Positions 1-5,239 of a DNA stretch of 5,239 nt are shown here, piece by piece. A model generated the notes under the pieces. The model was not told the DNA's origin, did no database searches, and saw only the letters and a list, made by a program, of their open reading frames with translations. How positions within the stretch are numbered: position 1 is the stretch's first letter; each line of letters begins with the position of its first letter. Origin of the DNA: Clostridiales bacterium UBA7044 (GTDB taxonomy: Bacteria; Bacillota; Clostridia; Oscillospirales; Oscillospiraceae); the NCBI GenBank assembly GCA_002493965.1, contig DLAP01000090.1, forward strand, positions 1 to 5,239, in the 5' to 3' direction. A program made the position numbers and the translations under genes.

Positions 1-1
1 A

Positions 2-55
2 ACTGCACAGATGGAGCAAAAGATCCGGCGAAAGCCGAAGTTCCCATTGTGCGGT
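2..55 (+). other. Long imperfect hairpin with inner GAAA tetraloop stem, possible structured RNA
   Basis: Bases 2-14 pair with 44-55 to give 12 pairs (one G-T wobble), with G10 as the only bulge. Inside the loop, CGGC (26-29) pairs with GCCG (34-37) around a GAAA loop (30-33). The loop fits GNRA only when the plus strand is read, which favours plus-strand RNA. I could not match it to a riboswitch, SRP, RNase P, tmRNA or 6S pattern. It sits at the window edge, so it may be part of a larger structure. It could equally be an intergenic palindromic repeat with no RNA role. Pairing is seen directly; function is unknown. Confidence 0.35.
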
Positions 56-89
56 GTTGCCTTAAGAATAATCAGAAAAATAACGCTGA

Positions 90-116
90 CGCCCCCTCCA
101 TTTTTCGGAGGGGGCG
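90..116. terminator. GC-rich perfect hairpin, candidate terminator
   Basis: CGCCCCCTCC (90-99) and GGAGGGGGCG (107-116) are exact reverse complements, giving a 10-bp stem with a 7-base loop (ATTTTTC). A strong GC stem like this is typical of intrinsic terminators, but the T-run is poorly placed. On the plus strand the stem is followed by CATCATCATTTC. On the minus strand TTATTTTT begins about 7 bases after the stem. Reading left it could end the spoIIE transcript, though it lies about 400 bases past the spoIIE stop. Reading right it could end a transcript entering from outside the window. The stem is certain; terminator function is inferred. Confidence 0.45.
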
Positions 117-524
117 CATCATCATTTCAATGACAAATGGGAAGAAGAATTTTTCCCAAAGCGTTCCTGTACCATGATTCGCGAAATCGGGAAACTTTCA
201 TTGCGTTTTTCGTCCCATCCAAAGAATCCTGCGTTGCGGATATTCAGCCATAGCAGTGGCTATGCTCCCGGCCTATGTAAAAGGACACCGGAGCAAAGGT
301 AGTTCCGCAAAGAAGGAAATTTCGGATGGTTTCCAAAACGGCCAAGCCCGGTCAGGGCCAACCCGGTGCGCTGCCATGGATGGGAAACCCCTGGGAGAAG
401 AAAACCGATCTGACAGGGAAAGCCCTTTCGCCGGCTGAAAGAAGGCGTTTCCCACATCTTGTGATTTTTCCAGAATTTATCCTCCCAAATGTTGTGTTTC
501 GACAGCTTTTTCCTTAGAAGTGTG
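117..524. other. Intergenic stretch with no recognisable gene
   Basis: About 400 bases with no convincing coding region. The open frames here are short (about 60 to 100 codons), overlap one another on both strands, lack a well-placed Shine-Dalgarno site and have low-complexity translations with no family resemblance. Small inverted repeats are present: TGGGAA/TTCCCA (138-143/153-158), CATAGC/GCTATG (249-254/259-264, loop AGTG) and CTTTC/GAAAG (425-429/437-441). None is followed by a T-run. No tRNA-like fold was seen. A perfect match to the Spo0A-box core (TGTCGAA, minus strand) occurs at 498-504, just past the spoIIE stop. The stretch could be spoIIE 3' sequence, a decayed gene or repeat debris. 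Confidence 0.6.
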
Positions 525-2432
525 CTATGATATGGACAAGCCGGTGGGAACAAGGCGGATTACCGCTGCGGTTGCGTCATCTTCCACCTTCCCCCGGCCG
601 CTCTCCAGAATTTTCGCCGCCAGCTCCCCAGGCGGCCAGTCCGGAGTCAAATCAGATTGGCGCAGGGCAACCTCTCCGTCCACGCCATCGCTGAGTAAGA
701 TCAGCACCTCCCCCCGGCGCAGGGACAGCTTCTCCACCGTTTCCCGGGTTCCCGTTATGGCAATCCCGGGCGGGGGCGTGGCTGTCCCAATTTTTTCTGC
801 CCCTTTTCGGGTCAGCACCCAGGAGGGGGCGGCGCCCCATTTAAAGATTGTGACAATTCCGGTATCCAGGCGGACCTCTGCCAGATCTGCCGTCACCGCG
901 CCCGCGGCCCCCCGCAGGGCAAGAAAGCTGTTGTAGGACTGGAGGGCGTGCTGGGGCGGGAACCCGGCAAGAATCATCTGCCGTAGATACCTTGCCGCCG
1001 TAAGCCCCTCCTGGGCCGCTCCCAAGCCGGTTCCCATTCCGTCGCAAAGGAGGACGTAATACCGGCATCCAGACCCGGCGAAGGCCAGGCACCGATCCCC
1101 GTTGGCCCGCTCCTTGCTCTGGGAACGGGCGGAAACCTGGATGCGGAAGTCTGCCACCGGCTCCTCTCCCCGGCGGGGAAGCCTGTCCGCAAGAGACCGG
1201 AGATAATCCCCGAAAAAACGGTACTGCTGCATGAGCGCTCCCCGGTAGTCCTGCCGCCGCTGGCGGTCCGCTTTCAGATATCGGAGCTGGTCCTGGGCAC
1301 GGTGCAGCTCCGGGATCAGCCGCCCGGGCTTGCGGCAGTCGGCGTCCAAAGGGTTTTCGAGAAAATCCCGGGTCAGCAGATCCTTCTGGGTGCAGCTTTT
1401 CCGGGCGCTGCAGCTTTCGCAGGCCCGGGAGCGGACCTTCTCCAGCAGGGCAAATTCGTCGATAGGCGGCGGTTCCATTTCCGCAATCAAATGCCCGGTG
1501 GCATTCATCATTTCCGCGCCCATTTCCAGCCGGACCTGGGCGGCTCCCGTTTCTCCCCGGCGGTGGTAAAGCTCTGTTTTCTGGGGAAGCAGCAACCCCG
1601 CCATGCCCCCCAGCACCAACCCCGGGATGGGTGTGGGGTCCCGGATCCCGCAGAGGATCATGACGGCGAGATAGGAAGCCCCCGGAGAAGCGCCTTTTAA
1701 CCAGCGTTTTCCGAAAGGGAGCATCCGCAGAAAATAGGCGATACTCATGGCGGCGGCCATGGGTACGGCGGTGACTTGGGCCAGATCCAGCCCCAATCCC
1801 GCCAGCGCCGCCGCGGGAAAGGCGCCCCCCACGGCCAGCAGGCCCGTGATTGGGTACCCCAGGCTCAGCCAGGGTTTTGGGGCGACCTGGGCAAGAGCGA
1901 ATACCGCTACCCCGCCCACCAGCCAGTCCGTAATGGCGTCACGGCAGGAAAGGGCCTGGGTAAACAGCATTCCGCCCAGCAGCGCGGCGGCAACCTGGAT
2001 TAGGTAAATCATCACCGGCGTCTGCTGCCCCAGAAAAAACTGAAAAATGACCCCGGTGACGGCGGTGAGCAGCGCGGCGATAGCGGGAAGGAGAATGGGC
2101 ATCAGGCGTTTTTCTTCCCGCTTTCCCAGCAGCACTGCCAGCAGCCCCCCGGCGGCGGTCCAGCACAGGCCGATGTTCCCTGCCAGACCCCAGAATACCG
2201 GATAGCCGATCATGGCCCCCAGCGCGGCAAAGGTCGCCTGCCAGCCGGACATGGCGCAGATCAGCCCCATGACCAGGGGGGTGGGATAGCCCAGAATGCT
2301 GGCCGCGCTAAAGAGAAATCCACAGCCGCCCCAGAACAGGAGCATCCCTCCTCCCCGGATCCGGGGATCCAGCAGGAGCCTTTGCACCTCCCGCTTCCCC
2401 CGCCGCAAGTACGTTTCCATGGACACCATCAT
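525..2432 (-). CDS. spoIIE: Stage II sporulation protein E (SpoIIE), membrane PP2C-type serine phosphatase, short form
   Basis: SpoIIE dephosphorylates the anti-anti-sigma factor SpoIIAA, which frees sigma-F in the forespore; in Bacillus it also associates with FtsZ at the polar septum. The 635-residue product (numbered from ATG 2432) has about 9-10 hydrophobic segments over residues 28-282, a cytoplasmic middle part with a cysteine cluster (C339, C342, C347, C366), then a PP2C-like domain from about residue 430. Catalytic signatures are NGD (444-446, commonly SGD), CDGMGTG (D464), LLSDGVDGE (D582) and EDDAT (D618/D619), so all metal-binding aspartates appear present. Bacillus subtilis SpoIIE has 827 residues; the missing length lies mainly between the helical middle region and the phosphatase. 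ATG 2432 is preferred because AGGG (2441-2444, minus strand) sits 8 bases upstream. The longer TTG start at 2456 has no ribosome site and nearly coincides with the predicted transcript start. It is transcribed divergently from the CYTH gene. Confidence 0.93.
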   Translation of the reverse strand: MMVSMETYLRRGKREVQRLLLDPRIRGGGMLLFWGGCGFLFSAASILGYPTPLVMGLICAMSGWQATFAALGAMIGYPVFWGLAGNIGLCWTAAGGLLAVLLGKREEKRLMPILLPAIAALLTAVTGVIFQFFLGQQTPVMIYLIQVAAALLGGMLFTQALSCRDAITDWLVGGVAVFALAQVAPKPWLSLGYPITGLLAVGGAFPAAALAGLGLDLAQVTAVPMAAAMSIAYFLRMLPFGKRWLKGASPGASYLAVMILCGIRDPTPIPGLVLGGMAGLLLPQKTELYHRRGETGAAQVRLEMGAEMMNATGHLIAEMEPPPIDEFALLEKVRSRACESCSARKSCTQKDLLTRDFLENPLDADCRKPGRLIPELHRAQDQLRYLKADRQRRQDYRGALMQQYRFFGDYLRSLADRLPRRGEEPVADFRIQVSARSQSKERANGDRCLAFAGSGCRYYVLLCDGMGTGLGAAQEGLTAARYLRQMILAGFPPQHALQSYNSFLALRGAAGAVTADLAEVRLDTGIVTIFKWGAAPSWVLTRKGAEKIGTATPPPGIAITGTRETVEKLSLRRGEVLILLSDGVDGEVALRQSDLTPDWPPGELAAKILESGRGKVEDDATAAVIRLVPTGLSIS

Positions 2433-2465
2433 TCGTACATCCCTGCCTTTCTTCAAGATAGGCTG

Positions 2466-2500
2466 ATACTATCACGGCGGGGAAAAATATTCCGTCGCAA
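2466..2500 (-). promoter_or_regulatory. Candidate spoIIE promoter with long spacer and overlapping Spo0A-like box
   Basis: On the minus strand TTGCGA (2495-2500) and TAGTAT (2466-2471) resemble sigma-A -35 and -10 elements but are 23 bases apart instead of 17. Bacillus spoIIE and spoIIG promoters also have overlong spacers (about 21-22) and depend on phosphorylated Spo0A bound at the -35 region. Here TCCGTCGCAA (plus strand 2491-2500) matches 7 of 10 bases of the 0A box TTTGTCGAAA and overlaps the -35 hexamer. A start near 2459 would give a leader of about 27 bases to ATG 2432. No good -35 lies 17 bases from this -10. The match is imperfect and the assignment is inference. Confidence 0.35.
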
Positions 2501-2522
2501 TGGGGACCGGTGAGAAAGTTTC

Positions 2523-2551
2523 TTGCATACCGGCCTGCGAAGATGTATAAT
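2523..2551 (+). promoter_or_regulatory. Sigma-A-type promoter of the CYTH-exonuclease-aminotransferase genes
   Basis: TTGCAT (2523-2528) and a perfect TATAAT (2546-2551) are separated by exactly 17 bases. The -35 keeps only the TTG of TTGACA, so strength rests on the consensus -10. Transcription would start near 2558 and give a leader of about 30 bases before ATG 2588. This supports the shorter CYTH start, because an upstream GTG at 2510 would lie before the promoter. It is the only clear promoter found for the plus-strand genes. Confidence 0.65.
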
Positions 2552-2587
2552 GTAGTAAATTCGGGATCGGGGAAAGAGGGTGAGCCT

Positions 2588-3160
2588 ATGGGACGGGAAG
2601 TGGAATGGAAATACCGTGCAAGTTCCCAGGTGTTGAAGGAGATTCAAAAGCTGTATTCCGGCTTTACTGCCATCACCATGGAGACGACCTATTTTGACAC
2701 CCCGGATGAAGCCCTGCAAAGCAGGAAATGGATGCTGCGCCGCCGCCTGGAAAATGGTGTGGCAGTCTATACCCTGAAAACGCCCCTGCCTGACGGCAGC
2801 CGGGGCGAGTGGGAGACAAAATGCAATCCTTCGGAAATAATAGAAAAATTATGTAAACTTGGCGCTCCGGTGGAACTGAAAGCCCTGACGGAATCCGGCC
2901 TTGCGGCGGTCTGCGCAGCCCGGTTTACCAGGCTGGCGGCTTTGATTGAACTGCCCCGGTGCGGCGTGGAGCTGGCTCTGGATCAGGGGTGCTTTCTGGC
3001 GGGAGACCGGGAGCGGCCCTTCTGCGAATTGGAAGTGGAATGGAAATCCGGCGGAGAAGAGGACGCCGCTGCATTTGCCCAAAGCCTGGCACAGCGTTTC
3101 CATTTGGAGCCGGAACCCAAAAGCAAAGCCCAGCGGGCCATGGAACTGAGAATAAAATAA
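2588..3160 (+). CDS. CYTH domain-containing protein, probable triphosphatase
   Basis: CYTH proteins form an eight-stranded tunnel that binds triphosphorylated substrates with divalent metals; members include inorganic triphosphatases, thiamine triphosphatases and class IV adenylate cyclases. The 190-residue product shows the defining N-terminal ExExK motif (E4, E6, K8), the YFDTPD strand (35-40), basic LRRR (50-53), the YTLKTP strand with K64, and EWE (74-76). The acidic CELEVEW strand follows (E147, E149, E151), then the C-terminal SKAQR (S179, K180, R183). Length is normal for a single-domain CYTH protein with no HD or CHAD extension. ATG 2588 is chosen because AGAGGG (2575-2580) lies 7 bases upstream and a promoter ends just before it. 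The substrate cannot be told from sequence; an inorganic or organic triphosphatase is likelier than a cyclase. It is first of three closely spaced genes. Confidence 0.85.
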   Translation: MGREVEWKYRASSQVLKEIQKLYSGFTAITMETTYFDTPDEALQSRKWMLRRRLENGVAVYTLKTPLPDGSRGEWETKCNPSEIIEKLCKLGAPVELKALTESGLAAVCAARFTRLAALIELPRCGVELALDQGCFLAGDRERPFCELEVEWKSGGEEDAAAFAQSLAQRFHLEPEPKSKAQRAMELRIK

Positions 3161-3216
3161 GGGCTTCTCTCCGGACTTTTTTGAGAAGACCATAACATAG
3201 ACAGGAGAAAGAGAAA

Positions 3217-3906
3217 ATGTCCAATTTCAGCAAGCTGTTTTCGAAGTATGACCGGCTGGTCCTGTTCGATACGGAGACCACGGGTCTGCAGTATAACCGG
3301 GATGAGATCATTGAGTTTGCCGCCGTGGCGGTGGAGCAGGTGGATGGGAAGGCCCAGGTGGTGCGGGAGTATGACGAGCTGGTGGCCCTGTCCGCCGGAG
3401 GCTTTGTGCCGCCGAAGATTGAACAGCTCACCGGTATTTCCACCCAGGACCTACGGGAGCGGGGCCTGCCCAAGACCCGGGTCTGCCGGGATATCGGGGA
3501 ACTGATTGCGGGAAATACCCTGCTGCTTGCCTATAACGCCCATTTTGACCTGAGCTTCCTGTTCTATATGCTCCTCCGGGACGGGGACCCCGCCATTTTG
3601 AAGGGGAAAGACAAGCTGGACCTGCTCACCGTGTATAAGGACCGGCACAGCTATCCCCACCGGCTTTGCAACGCCATTGAGGTGTATGGCCTCAGCGGCA
3701 AGGTGGTCAACTCTCACCGGGCGGTGGACGACGTGCTTGCCACTGTAGCGGTGATGGAAGAAATGGAGCGGGAAAAGGACGATTTGGAACGTTATGTAAA
3801 TCTGTTCGGCTACAATGCCAAGTATGGCGTGGAGGGAAAACCCATCGGGTCTGTACGCTACAAGCCTCAGGGCTATGATCCGGCGAAACCCCTTTACGTG
3901 GAGTAA
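3217..3906 (+). CDS. DEDDh-family 3'-5' exonuclease, DnaQ/Pol III epsilon type
   Basis: The 229-residue product belongs to the DnaQ-like RNase T superfamily, which removes nucleotides from DNA or RNA 3' ends by two-metal catalysis. All catalytic positions are visible: Exo I FDTETTG (D18, E20), Exo II YNAHFD (D111) and Exo III SHRAVDD (H167, D172). The histidine in Exo III places it in the DEDDh subgroup. The core spans about residues 13-183. A tail of about 45 residues (FGYNAKYGVEGKP onward) is not part of the canonical fold and may aid substrate or partner binding. There is no polymerase, helicase or BRCT domain, so this is a stand-alone exonuclease and not PolC or DinG. ATG 3217 has AGGAGA 8 bases upstream. 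It follows the CYTH gene by 56 bases and precedes the aminotransferase by 41. Whether it proofreads, repairs or processes RNA is unknown. Confidence 0.9.
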   Translation: MSNFSKLFSKYDRLVLFDTETTGLQYNRDEIIEFAAVAVEQVDGKAQVVREYDELVALSAGGFVPPKIEQLTGISTQDLRERGLPKTRVCRDIGELIAGNTLLLAYNAHFDLSFLFYMLLRDGDPAILKGKDKLDLLTVYKDRHSYPHRLCNAIEVYGLSGKVVNSHRAVDDVLATVAVMEEMEREKDDLERYVNLFGYNAKYGVEGKPIGSVRYKPQGYDPAKPLYVE

Positions 3907-3947
3907 GTCCAATACTCCCCAGGTACCGCAAGAAAGAAGGAAAAACC

Positions 3948-5138
3948 ATGATTAACCAGAACGCTTATGCCCTGGGAGCCAACCGCTCCTGCATCCGGGA
4001 TTTGTTTGAATATGGCCGCCAGCGGGCGGCAATTGTTGGGGAAGAAAAGGTCTATGACTACTCTTTGGGCAACCCTTCCATTCCCTCTCCCAAAGAGGTG
4101 AACGAAGCCGTCCGGGCAATTCTCTCGGACACCGATTCCCTGAAGGTTCATGGCTACACCTCCGCCGTGGGCGATTATGAGACCCGGAAGGCGATTTCCG
4201 ATGACTTAAACGCCCGGTATGGCGTTTCCACCCAGCCGGAGGAATTTTTCCTGGGCTGCGGCGCCGCGCCGGAGCTTACGGCGGTGTTTCGGGCCCTGGC
4301 GGTTCCCGGTGGGGAAGTGCTCACCATTGCCCCCTATTTCCCGGAATACAAGCCCTTTGCGGAAGAGGCGGGGCTTTCCTTCCGGGTGGTGCCCCCGGAT
4401 GTGCCGGATTTCCAGATCTGCCTGGAAGCGGTGGAAAAGCGGATTACCCCCCACACTCAGGCGGTACTGATTAACTCCCCCAATAACCCTTCCGGCGTAG
4501 TTTACACTCGGGAAACCCTGACCTGGCTGAGCCAGGTGCTGGTGCGTAAATCTCAGGAATACGGCCATCCCATCTATATTGTTTCCGATGAGCCCTACCG
4601 GGAACTTGCCTACGGGGTGGAAGTGCCCTTTGTGCCGGAACTGTACCGGAATACGGTGATCTGCTATTCCTATTCCAAGTCTCTGTCCCTGCCGGGGGAG
4701 CGGATCGGCTATGTTTACGTTCCCAGGCAGGCGGAGGACAGCCAGATGCTCTACGCCGCTATCGCAGGGGCAGCCAGAGCTTCCGGCCACGTCTGCGCCC
4801 CCTCCCTGTGGCAGAAGGTGATTGCCCGGTGTGCCCATCTTCGCCCGGACCTTGATAGCTACGACCGGAACCGGAAGACTCTTTATGAGGGGCTGACTGC
4901 CCAGGGCTACGAAATGGCAAAGCCGGACGGGGCCTTCTATCTGTTCATCAAAGCCCCCGGCGGGGATGCCAACGAATTTTCCCAGCGGGCGAAGGAGAAG
5001 GATCTGCTGGTGGTCCCGGGAGACGGATTTGGGTGCCCCGGGTATTTCCGGATCTGCTATTGCGTCAGCTACGAGAAAATTGTTGGGAGTTTACCGATTT
5101 TTGGGGAACTGATCCGGGAATATCAGGAAAAAGTCTAA
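3948..5138 (+). CDS. PLP-dependent class I/II aminotransferase (aspartate aminotransferase-like)
   Basis: The 396-residue product is a full-length fold-type I aminotransferase, cytosolic, moving an amino group between an amino acid and a 2-oxo acid through pyridoxal phosphate. Visible landmarks are SLGNPS (39-44), the phosphate-binding GCGAAPE (103-109) and APYFPEY (128-134, with an aromatic ring stacking on PLP). They continue with NSPNNPSG (176-183; N180 equivalent to AspAT N194), SDEPY (213-217; D214 to the pyridine nitrogen, Y217 to O3'), SYSKS with Schiff-base lysine K244, GERIGY (R252) and FRI with R368 for the substrate carboxylate. All catalytic residues are present, so it should be active. 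ATG 3948 is preceded by AGAAGGA with 6 bases spacing. The N-terminus YALGANRSCIRDLFEYG is distinctive of a clostridial subgroup as I recall it. Aspartate, alanine and aromatic amino acids are all possible substrates. It is last of three co-directional genes. Confidence 0.92.
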   Translation: MINQNAYALGANRSCIRDLFEYGRQRAAIVGEEKVYDYSLGNPSIPSPKEVNEAVRAILSDTDSLKVHGYTSAVGDYETRKAISDDLNARYGVSTQPEEFFLGCGAAPELTAVFRALAVPGGEVLTIAPYFPEYKPFAEEAGLSFRVVPPDVPDFQICLEAVEKRITPHTQAVLINSPNNPSGVVYTRETLTWLSQVLVRKSQEYGHPIYIVSDEPYRELAYGVEVPFVPELYRNTVICYSYSKSLSLPGERIGYVYVPRQAEDSQMLYAAIAGAARASGHVCAPSLWQKVIARCAHLRPDLDSYDRNRKTLYEGLTAQGYEMAKPDGAFYLFIKAPGGDANEFSQRAKEKDLLVVPGDGFGCPGYFRICYCVSYEKIVGSLPIFGELIREYQEKV

Positions 5139-5151
5139 TGCAGCACCCAAA

Positions 5152-5172
5152 GCCTTCCCCAGAGGGGAAGGC
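5152..5172. repeat. Short perfect hairpin after the aminotransferase gene
   Basis: GCCTTCCCC (5152-5160) and GGGGAAGGC (5164-5172) form a perfect 9-bp stem with a three-base AGA loop, starting 13 bases after the aminotransferase stop. The plus strand then reads CAGGCTGTGG with no T-run, so it is a weak intrinsic terminator at best, though it may protect the mRNA 3' end. The CCTTCCCC/GGGGAAGG palindrome resembles dispersed intergenic repeats I associate with Oscillospiraceae genomes. Only one copy is visible here, so the repeat status is inference. Confidence 0.5.
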
Positions 5173-5201
5173 CAGGCTGTGGAAAAACCGTGTCATTGTG
5201 A

Positions 5202-5239
5202 GCCAGTGCGCAGGAAATTATGGAATAACTGCCACTGGC
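5202..5239. repeat. Inverted repeat truncated by the window end, possible dispersed palindromic element
   Basis: GCCAGTG (5202-5208) is the exact reverse complement of CACTGGC (5233-5239), with 24 bases between. The preceding GTGTCATTGTGA resembles the TGTCATTGCGA edge seen in dispersed small intergenic repeats of Clostridia, as I recall them. The second arm reaches the last base, so the element probably continues outside the window and its true length is unknown. No open frame or transposase is associated; a MITE- or REP-like element is a reasonable guess. Confidence 0.4.

Noticed and set aside
45..51. CATTGTG shared by the left edge and the right-end repeat (5194-5200)
   Set aside because: A 7-base match is too short to claim that the two ends carry the same repeat; the flanking bases differ.
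260..553. Minus-strand frame of 97 codons past the spoIIE stop
   Set aside because: It overlaps the spoIIE end in another frame, lacks a ribosome site and its translation shows no domain or homology that I recognise.
520..936. Plus-strand open frame of 138 codons
   Set aside because: It lies antisense to the SpoIIE phosphatase domain, whose catalytic motifs are plain on the minus strand; the composition is Ser/Arg/Pro-rich as expected for a shadow frame.
1302..1700. Plus-strand open frame of 132 codons
   Set aside because: Antisense to spoIIE, no recognisable motif, and no clear ribosome site; long antisense frames are common in GC-rich coding DNA.
2353..2366. 14-base perfect palindrome CCCCGGATCCGGGG
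   Set aside because: It lies inside spoIIE and encodes ordinary residues (around PRIRGG); a palindrome of this kind is plausible in GC-rich coding sequence and nothing else marks it as a site.
2510..2587. Longer CYTH start at GTG 2510
   Set aside because: It would place the -35 and -10 hexamers inside the coding region and add 26 residues before the ExExK motif, which normally lies at the extreme N-terminus; ATG 2588 has the better ribosome site.
3164..3188. Possible terminator between CYTH and exonuclease genes (CTTCTC/GAGAAG around a T-rich loop)
   Set aside because: The stem is only 6 bp with a 13-base loop, and the T-run is in the loop instead of after the stem.
2925..3473. Minus-strand open frame of 182 codons
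   Set aside because: Spans the end of the CYTH gene and the start of the exonuclease gene in antisense; both sense genes have clear motifs and Shine-Dalgarno sites.
4206..4838. Minus-strand open frame of 210 codons
   Set aside because: Fully antisense to the aminotransferase, which has every catalytic residue; the antisense translation resembles no family.

Overview
The window looks like chromosomal DNA from a spore-forming, fairly GC-rich member of the Clostridia, most likely Oscillospiraceae/Ruminococcaceae-like. The main evidence is a SpoIIE-type sporulation phosphatase, purine-rich Shine-Dalgarno sites of Gram-positive type, and an aminotransferase with an N-terminus (ALGANRSCIRDLFEYG) of a type I associate with gut Clostridia. 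The taxon is inferred from family resemblance; no 16S or other marker is present.

Layout. Bases 1-524 carry no convincing gene. They hold a long imperfect hairpin at the left edge (2-55, enclosing a GAAA tetraloop stem), a perfect 10-bp GC-rich hairpin (90-116) that may be a terminator, and about 400 bases of unassigned DNA. Bases 525-2432 on the minus strand encode SpoIIE, with all metal-binding aspartates visible but a clearly shortened middle region. Bases 2433-2587 form a divergent control region: a candidate Spo0A-type promoter faces left to spoIIE, and a TTGCAT-17-TATAAT promoter faces right.

To the right, three genes run on the plus strand with gaps of 56 and 41 bases: a CYTH-domain protein (2588-3160), a DEDDh 3'-5' exonuclease of the DnaQ/Pol III epsilon type (3217-3906), and a PLP-dependent fold-type I aminotransferase (3948-5138). 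I see no convincing terminator between them, so they are probably one transcript. Their products act on unrelated substrates (triphosphorylated compounds, DNA or RNA 3' ends, amino acids), and no shared pathway is evident. The right edge holds two inverted repeats (5152-5172 and 5202-5239) that look like dispersed intergenic palindromes; the second is cut by the window end.

I found no CRISPR array, transposase, tRNA, rRNA, phage gene or defence system. The genes are ordinary housekeeping and sporulation genes. The points worth a second look are the reduced SpoIIE, its promoter, and the structured non-coding ends. I do not see an undescribed system here.
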